Source: Apostichopus japonicus
Taxonomy: Eukaryota > Echinodermata > Holothuroidea > Aspidochirotida > Stichopodidae
Reading direction: 5' to 3'
DNA: 60,000 bases
Assembly (NCBI RefSeq): GCF_037975245.1
Contig: NC_092577.1
Span: forward strand, 22,348,398 to 22,408,397
Shown here: one piece after another, positions 11,212-23,705 of the stretch
Numbering within the stretch: the first letter of the stretch is position 1
Layout of the letters: every line of letters starts with the position of its first letter
Translations under genes and position numbers: made by a program
The notes under the pieces: model-generated
Seen by the model: only the letters and a program-made list of their open reading frames with translations
The model's database searches: none
What the model was told of the DNA's origin: nothing

Positions 11212-12458
11212 TCTGAGAAAATTGCATAAATGATACCTATATTGCAAACAAAAATTAGAAGAAAAATTATGTTCTATTTAATAGGATTGACATGATAGTG
11301 GACTTAAAATTAAAAGGCTTAACAGGAGAACCAGCAGATGTACAGGTTGACAGTGCTCATTCATCAAGGAGGACATGCGATTGTCAAAGTAAAGTTTGAA
11401 AATCCCCAGGTTTCATTTCCCGCTTACAATCTACATCCTCTTGCGATGTCCATTCTGTCATTTAAAGTAAATATATATATATAAATATATATATATATAG
11501 TATCATGCATCTAAAAGATATATGATTTTATCATTTCTCAGAAGGTGACTTACCAAGGTTGCCTCATCTTCCATCAGCAACTTTCTGTTTGATGAAAACA
11601 CTGATGGCAATAGCCACGCTGCTGTAGCTATCTTGATGTCTAAATCAAAAAACAAATAACATTACAGTTACTCATTTTTATCTGCATATTTCATCCCTTA
11701 GACTACTTAAGCTTCGTTTGAACTCTCCATTTTATGCTTGTTATATATGTTGATATGCCGCTTTACTTGAATGTTTCAATGTAGAAGCTACCAATTTATG
11801 TCAACACAAAAAAATGTAGAAATATAGTAGAAAGTACGTGACCTTTTATGACGATAAACATCAGGTACAACTTTACATTTCGACCCAACCCTCAATTAAG
11901 TTTGGTGGCAATCGCGCATGGGCAGTGTTCACAATAGGATTTAATCATTTTTGGCAGTTTTTGATAACCCCCCAATGTAATTTAGTTTGAGAGGGAACTT
12001 GATTTATAAAGCGGGAATCCCTCCATCCCTCTCATTATTGTGAACACAGCACATGGGAACTTTAGGCAAACCCTCAGCCCAAAATCTAGACACACACATT
12101 CTCACTCACAGAAACTAAAAACGTTATAAAGACACTACACTTAAGAAAAATCAATGATGGCATTTTAATTTCCAAGTCATTGAGAGGAATGCACAAATAG
12201 GAAAAGAAGATTGCTACCATTCATACCAGCACTATCCACCTCTCCCTACTACTTCATAAGTAGAACTCCAGTTTCGTCTTTTGACTTCCTACATGTAAAA
12301 AGAAAACTCTCTAGTGAGACTTCTCAGGCCTTTAGTATGGCCCAAGGCTCTTTCATGAATTTAAGATATTTAATTATGATTTTCATTTTATTCTCTCCTT
12401 TAAACTTTAGAACCATGCTCAAACGTTGAAAAGAAGATATTATCATTAAGATATTCAC
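11212..12458. other. AT-rich intronic or intergenic DNA with TA microsatellite
   Basis: A (TA)n tract lies at about 11470-11500. No open frame has recognisable motifs. It is probably intron between minus-strand exons. Confidence 0.35.
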
Positions 12459-12592
12459 CATCTTTTGTTTCATCTTGATCCGCAGCTTCCATTATTGTAA
12501 CACCTTCATTTAAAAAGTCCTGATCTTCTTCATTTAACTTGTAATGTACAAGTGCTGGGTAGTATCGCATGAGCCCTTCTTTCATGGCTATC
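12459..12592 (-). CDS. Candidate internal exon of the minus-strand SAMD3-like gene
   Basis: This is an open minus-strand stretch with acceptor CTTAG and donor G/GTGAAT. It encodes 'GLMRYYPALVHYKLNEEDQD', then 'FLNEGVTIMEAADQDET'. Its composition is soluble and acidic and typical of coding sequence. Its position between the 13.3 kb and 10.4 kb exons suits the same gene. I do not recognise a named domain. A C-run of about 15 lies just outside the acceptor at 12599-12612. Confidence 0.4.
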
Positions 12593-13233
12593 CTAAGTCC
12601 CCCCCCCCCCCCCTCTGCCTGTCACTCTTCCCAGCTCATGACAAACCTGGTGAAGAAAAAAACCCAAAATTGTCACATTTTTCCAGCCATGAAACAATTA
12701 TCTGTTTATATAGTTGTGTAAAAGAATATGAAGGTTTGGTGGCTAGAATAGTTGCTTCACAGTAGAAAGTTCTATAATGATGACAAAAAAGGAAATCATT
12801 CGAGATCAAAATAGAACAATTAGAAATACAAATACCTAATGGACAACTTTAGCACATGACAACAGTTGAATAGGGATGATTTACAGTTTGAATTAATGGT
12901 TAAAGGCTGAGGAAGGACTTGATTCCAATTACATTTGTCACATGGATTGAGCGGAAATAGTGTGGGAAAATTTGTGATTGAGAGGACCTCCTCATTGCTA
13001 TTGTCTATTATTAGCATACCTTACAGGCAGTACCTTACATACAGTAAGTTGACCTATTTACAACATTTTAATGAAATGCAGGAAATGGTGGTGTGTCATT
13101 GTATTTTGCAGTCTTTGTACCTTGTGATGAAAATCAGCCAAACTTCTGCGAAAATAAGCCCAAAAAATTCGGCCAAATTTTATCAAATTTAAAATGATCA
13201 TAAGCCAATATGGCATATCTGCAGGAAACTCAC
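12593..13233. other. Intronic DNA including a poly-C tract
   Basis: A poly-C run lies at about 12599-12613. Nothing else is recognised. Confidence 0.35.
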
Positions 13234-13392
13234 CTCTCGAAAGTTAAAAAAAAATGGATATTCATCTCTCATCATGTGAACAGATGGTCCATCTTTTATG
13301 AACTTCCTCCGGATTGAAAATGTTAGCTCCATCAGTTTTTGAACTTTTTCCATATCGGGCTTTTTTTTTTCATCTTCTCATCTTTCATCCAT
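13234..13392 (-). CDS. Candidate exon, 'RRKFI' module of SAMD3-like protein
   Basis: The exon is bounded by acceptor CTCTCACAG and a strong donor (GAGAG/GTGAGT). The reading frame gives 'MEKVQKLMELTFSIRRKFIK', then 'DGPSVHMMRDEYPFFFNFRE'. This matches the pattern 'M-x-x-T-F-x-x-R-R-x-x-I...P-x-V-x-x-x-x-x-x-W/Y-P-x-L/F' that I remember lying between the PB1-like and C-terminal modules of SAM-domain predicted proteins. A TGA precedes the motif near the acceptor, so either the true acceptor is slightly downstream or the exon is damaged. The T9 homopolymer stays in frame. Confidence 0.5.
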
Positions 13393-14310
13393 CTGTGAGA
13401 GATTGTTACAAGTGAACAAACAGAATATCACACTCCTAAGATCACTATACAAATACTTGTACTACTTATGTGAGATTTTCTGTAGTATCAGCCCAGGCCA
13501 AATTATGCAATGAAACATCACTACCACTTCTTTGTGGTACGGGAAAAAACATTCAAAATGAAACATTTCCTGACAAGATTTTCCAAATGTTCGGCTGGAA
13601 GATATATAGTTCATGTGACCAAGTCTATGGAGCATAAAATATGATCTTTTCCCTTGGGGGAGACCATATGGCCCCATATTCCTATGCCACCGTGTACAAA
13701 AGTTTATTTCTTCATGTATTAGATAAACATTATTTAAAAAAAATTGTTGACTACCCATCCCAGCCCAGTATCTGACTTACCCACAAATGTTAAGCTCAAT
13801 TCAACTTAATAAAAAGTAAAACAAACTTTGGCAAGAATAATGTCTCAGGGCAAATTCCAGTTGTGTGCCAAACATTATTTCCAACCAGTGCTTAATGGCA
13901 CTGGGGGGGGGGGGGGGGTAAACAACCTCTGATATGAACATACACAAGGGGGGCACTTGAAGGGGTTAAAACGAGTTGTTCTGAATTTACCAACCTTGCC
14001 TATATTAAGCCTGCACTTTCAGGCAGGGGGATTTTTGCCAACTTTTCAAAGTCATGCAGTGAATACAAGAAATTCAAATTCATCAAAATAATCACATCAT
14101 TACTTTTCATGTGTTTACCTTTGGTGTTCCGCTAAGGTTTACTTGGTTTCACCAGCAGGTATACTGAGAGCATCTTTTGTTGTTATCTGCCTTTTCCTTG
14201 AGTAATCTCCACCTTTGGCTTCGTCTGGCCTCCAAATGCTTCCGTTCATTTCTAAATTTATCTGATAAACGATGCCGCCACGCCATCTTATGTAAGCAAT
14301 AAAGATAATT
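13393..14310. other. Non-coding DNA with G-run
   Basis: A G-run of about 15 lies at 13901-13918. The open minus-strand stretch 13462-13758 has no splice signals or motifs that I can support. The short frame before 14290 is unrecognised. Confidence 0.35.
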
Positions 14311-14472
14311 TAAAGGTCAAGCGACACGTAGACATGACTTTGCATAATATTAAACTTAACAATTCATACATTAACAAAAACCCAACACCGCGATTTTTTT
14401 CCGTCTCCAAAGGGGTAGAAATCGGTAAAAAGTACTATTACGTAATAGATTCCGTGACGTCACGGGGGGGGG
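14311..14472 (+). promoter_or_regulatory. CRE-containing module, forward copy
   Basis: TAAAGGTCAAGCGACACGTA (14311-14330) is followed about 125 bp later by GTGACGTCAC plus a G-run (14454-14472). TGACGTCA is the palindromic CRE/ATF site. The same two blocks at the same spacing recur inverted at 20041-20206. This copy lies about 200 bp upstream of the P2RX7-like start codon, so it could be promoter sequence, or alternatively a repeat terminus. Confidence 0.5.
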
Positions 14473-14678
14473 AGCGCAGAAGAGTGCAAACTGTATATGT
14501 TCTGCGCAGTGCATTGGGTATGGAGAAATCTCAAACTTCTCGAAAATATTACCTTTTTCAGCAGTCTGTTACAAGAAAGTTAAGATTTCGATTAAGATGA
14601 AAAATGACAAATTGATACATAAGACGCTCTGTAGTACGCATATATACACAGCAAAGCATAGCTTATACATATCGCGAA

Positions 14679-16471
14679 ATGGCTGCCGGTGGCATTGACA
14701 CACAGTATTTAGATAGCAACGGCGAAGAAGTAAGGGAAATGGAGGACATGGTGGACGATCCTGGGGAAGTTTTCCCCTATATGTTCGAACCGGAGACCAG
14801 CGAAGAGGAAGCGGGATCGGACAGTGATGTCGAAATTGATCGTCTTGACGGAATATAACGGTAACGTTACGCCAAGCGTACTATACTTTATATAGGATAG
14901 TTGTGTCACTAGTTAGGCCTAGAACCGATAAATGTTTCCTAACTTTGGTCATACACTTAGCTAGCCAATTTGTTGATGGGGCAGCAAAATTAACATGAAT
15001 GTGCGGTCGAGTAAAGTTAAGGAAGTTACTATTTTCCTTAAAAGTTGTGGCAGCACATGCCCCAGGAACATGTCACACAGACATGTTTCATTTGGTTAGT
15101 AGATTGAAGGAGCCAATTGGAAGAGTGTACAAGAAATTCAGAGGTGACCTATTATTAATTTCCTAGCAGTTGTAGGCCCAGTGGCAAATTAGTGAAGTTA
15201 CCACAAATCAGGGAAAGGGTGGGGGGAGGGAGAGGGTGGCACCTCACACCAGCTTTTTGTCATTTCCGCTTGAGCTAATTTCATAACCAGATTTTCTCAA
15301 TCTAGGGAATGGATTCAGAAGTGGGAAAGAGTTGGAAACGAGGCAATATCGGCCTGTTTTATTTTCCTTTGCAGCAGAGGCAAGACTTCTAAGAAGAGGC
15401 TACCCCTTCCTTACTAGTGATGTTACTTGTAAGGAGCTTCAACGGTAGATTGCCCTTCAGAGGTGCCCCTTTTCTATTTTGACATGTTAGTACAGTATGC
15501 CCCAATAATTGAGGTTGGTATGAAGTCATTGGATTGGCTCTTTATTATTTGAACTGGTTTGTATTGTTTACAGGTGTCATTGTGGCCAATGTGCTGTGAT
15601 GCCTACAGCAAGGGAGTGTAGATGCTGCAGCGAAATAGATAAGGACTGTGATGGATGAAGGTGCTGCATGCATCACCTTACACCCAGGTTTTGAAGCTAT
15701 GTGCCTGAACCCATTGTTTCTTCAGACAGCCTACTACATGTACCGTCAACAGTATGGTGGACGTGCACAGGAAAACAGGATCCAAGAGTAAGTATAGAAT
15801 GTACATTATTTTTGTTGTATACCTTTATTCATTGCTCTGACCTGCTGTTGAAAGATGTAACAATACAGAGGGTGTATTCATAGTTTAGTTTTGTTTCGTT
15901 GTGAAAGGAATAACATTAAAATTTAGATTTGATCAAGAAAATTTGTGCACCATGTTCAAAACCTGCTTCTGATTAGGTCATTTTGACCAAAAACTGGTGT
16001 AATGCCCTTGAGGTTAACCCTTATCATGCTGACTGACATAGTAGTCATTAACACTGAGCCATGGAACCAAATGCCACAAAAAAATGTCCACCATGCTTGT
16101 GCACGATCCATTTACAAATTTTACTCCCCGAGATACAATGATCAGTTTGTATAAATGGCATAGCTAGGCTTACTTTAGGGAAGGCAGATTTAGGGGCCAA
16201 GCAAATTCTGCAAATCATATAGAAATTTATTTTAAAATTGACGTCCCCAGATGGCTACCAAGCTTTTGTGTGTCTTCATCTTTTCATATGATTATTTTAC
16301 AGGAAATACATACAGACAACTTGCACGGATGAGCTAGCAGTTTTTAGGGAAGGAGATTTGTGTTGTTCTCCCATCTATGCAGTAAGGAGGATTAGAGAAG
16401 CTTTACCATCTGAACAGTATGAAGGATTTAAATTATCAAGACTGAGAATGTGGACTGTTTATGCCAAGTGA
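14679..16471 (+). pseudogene. P2RX7 C-terminal ballast-domain-like gene, three exons, lesioned
   Basis: Exon 1 (14679-14860) starts MAAGGIDTQYL and contains 'VFPYMFEPETSEEEAG'. Exon 2 (15574-15787, TTTACAG acceptor, A/GTAAGT donor) encodes 'CHCGQCAVMPTARECRCC' and 'CITLHPGFEAMCLNPLF'. Exon 3 (16303-16471) encodes 'YAVRRIREALPSEQYEGFKL' and ends in TGA. The FEPxxSEEE start, the C-x-C-x-x-C-x-x-M-P-x...C-x-C-C zinc-binding cluster, 'CIT.HPGF...CLNP' and 'I-R...P...Y-x-G-F' are the ordered hallmarks of the P2X7 intracellular ballast domain and its many stand-alone relatives. Here there is no channel part. Lesions are an in-frame TAA at 14856-14858, two bases before the donor whose phase otherwise matches exon 2 perfectly, and a 1-nt frame change in exon 2 near 15640. 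Exon 3 is divergent between its first residues and 'YAVRRIR'. Alternative: exon 1 alone gives a 59-residue protein. Confidence 0.7.
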
Positions 16472-17323
16472 TAGTATCATTTCTGCAAAGTTTTATAGAA
16501 ACAGGGTTCAGTCCTGTCTGTTTTGTGGCTGAATGGTGAACATTTTGGAATTCCAGCTTACATTTTTCTGGTTCATGGTATTAACTACAATCTTGGATGA
16601 AATTTTACATTTTCAAGTTTGGGAAGTACATAACAGTAATAAATAATAAAAAATCAAGTTAATTTTTTGTATGTATTCTCTCTTGTAAGCAAAGTTGTCA
16701 CTTCTAGTAGCCTGCCAACAAAATCTGGATGATTGAAATCTCAAATATACTAGGTTAAAATAGAAGAATAGTTTGAATTAAGTACCCTAAACCACTATGT
16801 CAATGGGCTCTGGAGAGCTTAGGCTTTCATTTTAATAAAATTGTAATGAGAATCAATCTGAAATTGTTCATTAATCCATGGAATATCAAGGTTACTTGAT
16901 CATAAATGAGATAAAAAAAATCCCATTTTATCCCATGCGGGGAACAAACAGCAAATTTCTGTCAATTCTTTTCGAGAAAAACAAAAAATTTGCATGTTTG
17001 AAACACCAAAGTTGCATACAAATAGTAAGTCAGCATGAAATTTACATTTATGAAGTCTAAGCTCTCTAGAAAGGAATACTTGTCATTGGAACTTTTTTTT
17101 AAATATGTTATCATTACTAGTAGTTAGTTACAATGGAAACCAGATGTAAGTAAAACTTGAATGTAAAACTTTAGCAACTTCCCTAAAGTCTGGTAGCAAC
17201 CTGTTAATTAACACTGCTCTGCAGCTGTGCCATACACCATGTGAACAGACGATTCACAGAGTCGATTGCTCCCCACTACAATGAAACAAAATTAGAACTT
17301 GGGAGGCCATCAACTACAGTACT
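16472..17323. other. AT-rich non-coding DNA
   Basis: Nothing is recognised. Short random frames only. Confidence 0.4.
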
Positions 17324-17500
17324 TCAGCAAAGCTTTTGAAATCTGCTTCGGTGTTGTTTTATGGCATCCTCATTGTTCGGATGAATATAGGAGCTTGCAA
17401 GGGGTGGGGGCTCTGTTCTGACAGGAACAGGACACTCCTCTCCCAGAGTTCCACTTCTGCAGAAGTTGTTGCAAGCAGTCAAGAAGTTCCCATACATAAT
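17324..17500 (-). CDS. Candidate terminal exon, unknown protein
   Basis: An acceptor (CTATTCTACAG) on the minus strand is followed by an open frame encoding 'NFLTACNNFCRSGTLGEECP' and 'VRTEPPPLASSYIHPNNEDA', ending at TGA 17324-17326. Composition and splice site suggest a real exon, possibly connected to the candidate first exon at 19.6-19.8 kb. I recognise no domain. Confidence 0.35.
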   Translation of the reverse strand: MMYGNFLTACNNFCRSGTLGEECPVPVRTEPPPLASSYIHPNNEDAIKQHRSRFQKLC

Positions 17501-19591
17501 CTGTAGAATAGTAAAGATATGAAGAATAATAATAGTTCATAAAAACATACCATTTAGATAGAGGCATTCCAATCACTCCATTTCGGTCAATAGGCATGGC
17601 ACAGTTGTCGGTCAAGTCTTTGGATGCCCAACTAAGGCGACAGCTGAGTACACCTCAATTGGTGTGGATACATGGGTCAGGTTTTACCTGACAACTTGTG
17701 CCTGAACAATTCCAATATATTTTTTACTGATTACAACAAAACCCTACACCTGTTTGTGCACCTAATATTATGGATTATGTAATCTTCAGCAGGATGTGTG
17801 GTCATTGTCTCAGTAGCTTAACCACTGTTTATGTAGTAAAGTAAACATGTGGACAGAGTAACATCCTGTCCCATCCCCTTGTAATCCATGGTAAAAGAGT
17901 ATAAGATGCAACTTTCACCATTTGTATTCCATAGCAGATATCCAGCCAAGTGAAGATATACTATACTCTGTAAAATCCAACTACTTCCTTGTGCCTTTAT
18001 TTCTTGTTCACATACAGCTGTGACAACTCTACCAGATACAGTATGTATATGCTAATTGAAGTAAAGACTGATGGCCTCACCACACATTCCAGACTGCCCC
18101 ACAGTGTTGGTGTCAAAATTAATAATGATCCTCTGTCCAGAAACTTATTCCAGACTAATCTACTATAAATCTTGAAAATGACCTTGAAGGGTCATCTTTG
18201 TCATGTTCAGATGAGTTAACTGATGGAGTGTAGTGCGGGACTACCTGGCGGTTTTTCGGTGTATCCTGATGTGGATGCCACAGCAGCAGACGGACCATCA
18301 TCGCCACTGTGAGATGGCCCTGGTTTCTTTGATGGTGTTCTTGTCTCTGTTGGTCCAGTCAGCAACTTCAATGGTGGTAGGGGGACCAGTGAACTGGACT
18401 TCTACATGTGTTACATTCACTGAAAATTAGAATAAACGCTTATTATACCACACACATACAGTAGGCTGCTCATGGACGGGTCAGCTGCCTAGATGGTTCA
18501 CTTATCTTTTCTGAAGGAGAGCATATCCTCCTGCTTTATGTGGCTGCAAAAATATGGGCCACTCACACCATGAGCATTGCAAATGACTTCAGCTTGGTTT
18601 CATATAGTATAACTACAATGTAATCTCCCTTCTCTCAGTAACTATAGCTGTAGCCTTTATATTTTCCTGTGAAGCCATCAGGTATAGCCTCCTCAACCAC
18701 TCTCGTCAGGCAGGCGGATATGATGGAGAAAATACAATGTATATTATCCCCTAGTCAGCCTGCCCGATGTGCAGTTTTAATTGCTATTTTGCTTTCAACG
18801 AGTACTGTTTCTAAAAATGTTGGGCCCTGTACTCACTTCTGCTATAGAATACTCTATAGATGTATGAAAGTTTTCCATTCTTCCTTGTATTACCCTAGCT
18901 TACACTTCTCTACCACATTTTCTCCCCCAACCCCCCTGCCTCCTTTTTGTCTGGTAGCTTGCCCCCCCCTCCCCCCCATATACATGCCTCAATGTTTTAC
19001 TGGTGGAGATTCCTTGTATCCCGTTCAAAACTCCCCTCCCCTCCCCCATTTCCCAACTGTTTTTCGGTAATATCAAGCACATGTCTATAAGATCATGCTA
19101 CCTTTAGATGGAGATGTACATTCTGCAGAATCCTGCCTTTATTTTCACTGCAGTTGGTTGGGGAACAGCTTCTAGATTAATCTAAGTATTGAAAATTGGG
19201 AAAGAAAATAACAAGGAAGTTATGAAAGTTCATTTAAGAAAGCAGTTTGATATGTTTGAAAGTACCTGTCACAAGCGTTTTCTCTTGCAACAAAAATTGC
19301 AGCCCTACCAACAAAAATGGCAAAATATAAGGATGTCATTTACTGTGAAACATATGAGCTATGACTCTTGAGTATATAGATAGGTGGGAGCACATTATAA
19401 TATTGGGCAAAATGACATGTAAACATCTTATGCTTGTTATTCTGGATTTTTCATGATGTACCACAAATGAAAGTTAATATAGCCCTAGCCTACGCCTAAC
19501 TTTATCGTCGCCGTACCTAATTTAGGGCCTAACTAACTGAACGAAATTATAAGAATTAGGCTACTGTAAGATAGTAATAATACCAAGTTAG
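17501..19591. other. Mostly non-coding; possible Ser/Pro/Thr-rich exon at 18.2-18.4 kb
   Basis: On the minus strand about 18420-18195 is preceded by a TTTTCAG acceptor. Two frames are open, one being Ser/Pro/Thr/Gly-rich ('GPSAAVASTSGYTEKPPG') with a possible donor CCAG/GTAGT. This is weak support for an exon. C-rich pyrimidine tracts occur at 18918-18980 and 19031-19050. Confidence 0.3.
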
Positions 19592-19837
19592 TCATTGTTG
19601 TAGTAGGACTAGGCCAGAAAATACACTTACTCTTTTCCGATCCAGCTTCGCAACTACTGGTCTACTTGTTTCTATATCTCCTCGAGATTTGAAGATAGAG
19701 AAGGAACGGCATTGTCTTGTAGACGGCGAGCTGTTAGTGTTCCAAGTCCAAGTTGCGCGGATAGGCGATAGGAATCGAAACTTTAACTGGTGAAGGGCGC
19801 ACTGCACACATAAGATTCGCTCGAAGGTCCAAGCCAA
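19592..19837 (-). CDS. Candidate 5' exon of an unknown minus-strand gene
   Basis: The open frame ends in a strong donor (AAAAGA/GTAAGT) after 'SRGDIETSRPVVAKLDRKR'. It lies just downstream (on its strand) of the inverted CRE-containing module, as the P2RX7-like gene does on the other strand, so it could be a first exon. The start codon is uncertain and the protein is not recognised. Confidence 0.35.
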   Translation of the reverse strand: MAWTFERILCVQCALHQLKFRFLSPIRATWTWNTNSSPSTRQCRSFSIFKSRGDIETSRPVVAKLDRKRVSVFSGLVLLQQ

Positions 19838-20040
19838 TCTTTACTTATAGGCAGCTAGGCTGGCTGAGTGCACTGGTACTAAGCTATCGCTGTATACAGT
19901 GTTGACGAACACGAAACTTTCTTGTACTGCTGTGCACCCATTCTCATGTGATATTTTGTTTACTGTTCGTGACGTTTTGTTTACGGCTTTGATCTCGGTT
20001 ACCATATTAGGCATACTTAGTTTTGGTAACATTGGCGGTT

Positions 20041-20206
20041 CCCCCCGTGACGTCATTATCTTTCGGAATTAGCTTGGTTATTAACTTAATTAAAACAGCA
20101 AAGAAACAATTGTGGAACTCCAAATTTGGAATATAGGGTTTTGATATGTAGCTTTTCAATTTGTGTAAGTCTGAAGGAAATCTGTTACGTGTCACTTGAC
20201 CTTTAA
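20041..20206 (-). promoter_or_regulatory. CRE-containing module, inverted copy
   Basis: Read on the minus strand, TTAAAGGTCAAGTGACACGTAA (20206-20185) is followed about 130 bp later by TGACGTCACGGGGGG (20055-20041). Order and spacing equal the forward copy at 14311-14472, while the sequence between is not obviously conserved. Confidence 0.5.
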
Positions 20207-22021
20207 GGATATTCATGAGCAGCATACTGTCTTACTGAAATACTAATTTGGAAAACTCATTTACACCACTTTTTGAGGTGTTGTGTCCCCTTTAAGCAGG
20301 ATCCTTCACTTGATTAGTATCATGTAGTTATTATTATCATGTGAACCTCATTATTGATGATCATCAAATGGAAACATTGTTTATCATGTTTCAACAAATG
20401 AGTTGACATAGAAGAACACACTTTACATGTTACACACTTCTGTAATTAGCATCGAACAATTTGTTTTCTGAATATTGATAAGCAATTCTTGAAAATATCT
20501 CAAATTGATTTGCATTTCATTAATGCAAGTTTACAATACCATCTCTGAAAAAATGATTGGCAAGATACTTATTTTGACTCATTATTTGTAGCTAATTGCT
20601 ATGCTAATGTGAACAAATTGCCCCCCCCCAGTCATTAAAGGTATAAAGACAAATAGGAGCAACCTATGCTACAAAGATAACAAATCTGAAGAAAATCATG
20701 AAATATAAGGGATTACAAAGGTTTATCTAACATGTTCTTGTTTGCGTGTCACATTTTTTGAATACAAATTAAAAAAAATGTGAAACTTTGATCGCTCATA
20801 TCTTGAAAACTACACATGCTATTTTAAAAATTCAAAGACTGTCAAACTCAGAAGTTGTTACTCTATTCACTTGTAATTTCATCCCTATCTGTCCATATAC
20901 CTCAAATAATTAAATGCAGCACTTTATATGTGGTTTTTTATATTATACCTTAATAGTTTGGTTTAAAACAAGTGAGAAATAACCTACCCAGTTGTCACCA
21001 ATAACGGAGGTGTCTGCTAACATCGGATACTTGCTGACAAGTAGTTTAGAAACTTCTTCAGTTACTAAAGTCAAGAATATCCACATATGCCCCCCCCCCC
21101 CAAAAAAAAAAAAAAAAATTCACTTAGGGCAATTTTAGATGATTTACCAATAATGAAACAATTGGTGAAGAGCTTTAGGACTATTTGGTGAAATGACAAT
21201 GGAAATTAATATAAAAAGTGTTTATGAGAACTCTCATGAAAGGCACATACAAACTGATTAGATGGGAATTAGAGACTTCCGGGCCAGATAGTTTCATATG
21301 GCGAGAGTACAAATGCCTTGATTAGTGATAAGGTTCAGTTCAGAGGTTCTAAGATATATAGGAAATACAAAGCTAAGACTCATTTACATGGAATACTTCA
21401 GTCTTTTATGTAATGGGTATAGAATTTCAATATCAGCAATTTAGATATTTTAAACGAATCATGTCCATAGTGTGGATTACCTAGCCATAAAATCAAATAC
21501 ATTTTCACATTTTAAAAAGTCGCCATTCTATTTCTATGAAACTTATCTGTTGGGGACCATACATGTACTGTGTATGTAACACAGGAGCACAAATTTTTAA
21601 AACTGAGTGAAGAATATCTGTAGGGACTCTTCTGAACAAATATGACGTCATCTCCTTAACTGGTTACTACAAAACATAATCTGAGACCATTATTAAACAT
21701 GTCTGTCAGCAATACAAAATGCTACAAGCTTAGCTTGTAATCCACTGAGCAGGACTTGCATCTTAGAATTCCTTCATCCCTGGTCCTTGCTGCCCTCGGG
21801 CCTACTCTTTATCACATATCAAAGATCGTCTTCGGCAGGTTGGTGAACTATTCTTATTTTGCTGAATTATCTCACAGCAATTCAAATAAAAGCATTTTTG
21901 GAAGGATTTTTGCTGACCTTGTACCCAAATGGTACACCTAGTTATAACAGATATAAACAGAAAGAGAAGAGGGGAGAAGTAAAGCAAGGTAACAATTGAT
22001 TTTACGAAATAATTTACTCAC
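20207..22021. other. AT-rich non-coding DNA
   Basis: A C-run and A-run lie at 21090-21118. No supported exon. Confidence 0.4.
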
Positions 22022-22177
22022 AGCACATACTGCAGCATCTTGTAGTATAGTATTTGTGTTATTTGTCTTTTCATTTTGCTTGTAGGCTGGGTTGTATCCA
22101 TTTGCTCCTTGAGATAGGCAGGAAACTGGGGTAAATGAAATTTTCTGGGCCATGGTTGAAACTTTGTGGTGTGCCTT
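22022..22177 (-). CDS. Candidate internal exon, unknown
   Basis: It has an acceptor (TTTTGACAG) and a strong donor (T/GTGAGTAA). The open frame includes 'VSTMAQKISFTPVSCLSQGA', then 'NGYNPAYKQNEKTNN'. It lies between the PB1-like exon (23.9 kb) and the 13.3 kb exon on the same strand. No domain is recognised. It could be a cassette exon of that gene or an unrelated gene. Confidence 0.35.
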
Positions 22178-23705
22178 CTGTCAAAACAAAAGAACAATGA
22201 CCGATTTAATGTAATATATCCTACTGTTCAGGGTTTGACAATTCGCCATGACCACCACACTGGCAACCTTGGTGACCAAAATTTATAAAAAGAGTAATAT
22301 AGACCGTATGCATTATAAATTTTTTCTAACCACATTGTGGAATTTGGCATCCAAATCTGTCAAGGAAATGTCAAAGGTTGCTACTGTTTAATGCTTGTTA
22401 AGAGTTACAAGTATCATGGACAGGTAGGGAATTAGCACACTGGTCTTTAAATGGTCAAAATAGCTGCTTTAGGATTTTGTAGTTATAATCATTTAATTCT
22501 GGAAAACAAAATCATCCCACAAGGATATGATGATGTATCAGTTTCTGTTTCAAACATTTTATTTCAGCCAAAGTGTATCCAAAAATGTATCCAAAAATCA
22601 AATAAGAAAAGTTAATATATAGGCTGAGGAGATTTTGCTGAAACTACTTAAAGCTTATAATGCAAAATCCCCTTTGAACAAGAACCAGACAAAATTCTTT
22701 TAAGAAACTACTTTCTTTTTCTTTTTTAAATTTGAGACACCAAAGATCAAATTTACTGCCACATAATGTTTGAAGGTTATAATAACATTCTCCTTTTATG
22801 TCATATTGGTGAAGCACACTACTGTAAAACATTAATTGTCAGAGAAAATAAAACAATAAGTTAACAGGTTCAAATGTCTTGTTGTGATGTCACAAGATAT
22901 TGTGCAATTAATGCAAATCAGGCACCAAATCTTTAAAATGCCCTTATTTTGAACCTATTTTTATGGAATTTTTTTGGGTTCTCATGGTTTGCCATTATTT
23001 CAAACCATATTACCTGATGTTGTTGGTACCTGTCCATGCACCTTTAATCATGGAAATATGCAATTTTTTTGGGTAAATATGTATTATCACATTATCTTCT
23101 TCATTAACTGACCAACTACATCCAAATTTGGCATGCCTACAGCCCATCATGTTACCCACAAGATAGCCTTATTAAATAAAATATATATTCAAACTACATA
23201 TTTTCATAATCAATAATGCAAATATGCCTTTTAATACTCATATATTACACACACAAATCAATGGAAAGTTCCTTTTTTCCTGACATCTGACAGGAAAATG
23301 TGCTATAACCCTGCAACCATCAACACGATGGTTACAGTTTGGGTCCCAAAGTATGCAGGAGAAAAGAAAGAAGTCATGAAATTTCAAGGGTAAAAGCTAT
23401 ATGCGTTGCGAAGTTATCACAAAAAATGTCACAGGGGCTGGAGAATTAGCCCTTCTGGGCTAATTGGGGTTAAGGGCAAATGACATGAATTGGTAATAAT
23501 TATGTAATATATATAGCATTAAGACCATTCAATTAAGCATTTTTCAAGGATATTAATTATATATAAAGATACACAATGGTTCCTCCATTAGATGAAAAGT
23601 TCATGTCCAATACAGACCCGCTTTAGAACACTATTCATTTTAAAGTACCCAAAATATTCACATTATTACTTCAATTCTTGATTTTTTGTCAACTTGATAA
23701 CTTAC
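22178..23705. other. AT-rich non-coding DNA
   Basis: Nothing is recognised. Confidence 0.4.

Noticed and set aside
18900-19082. Gly/Arg-rich minus-strand and Pro-rich plus-strand frames
   Set aside because: Caused by C-rich tracts at 18918-19050.
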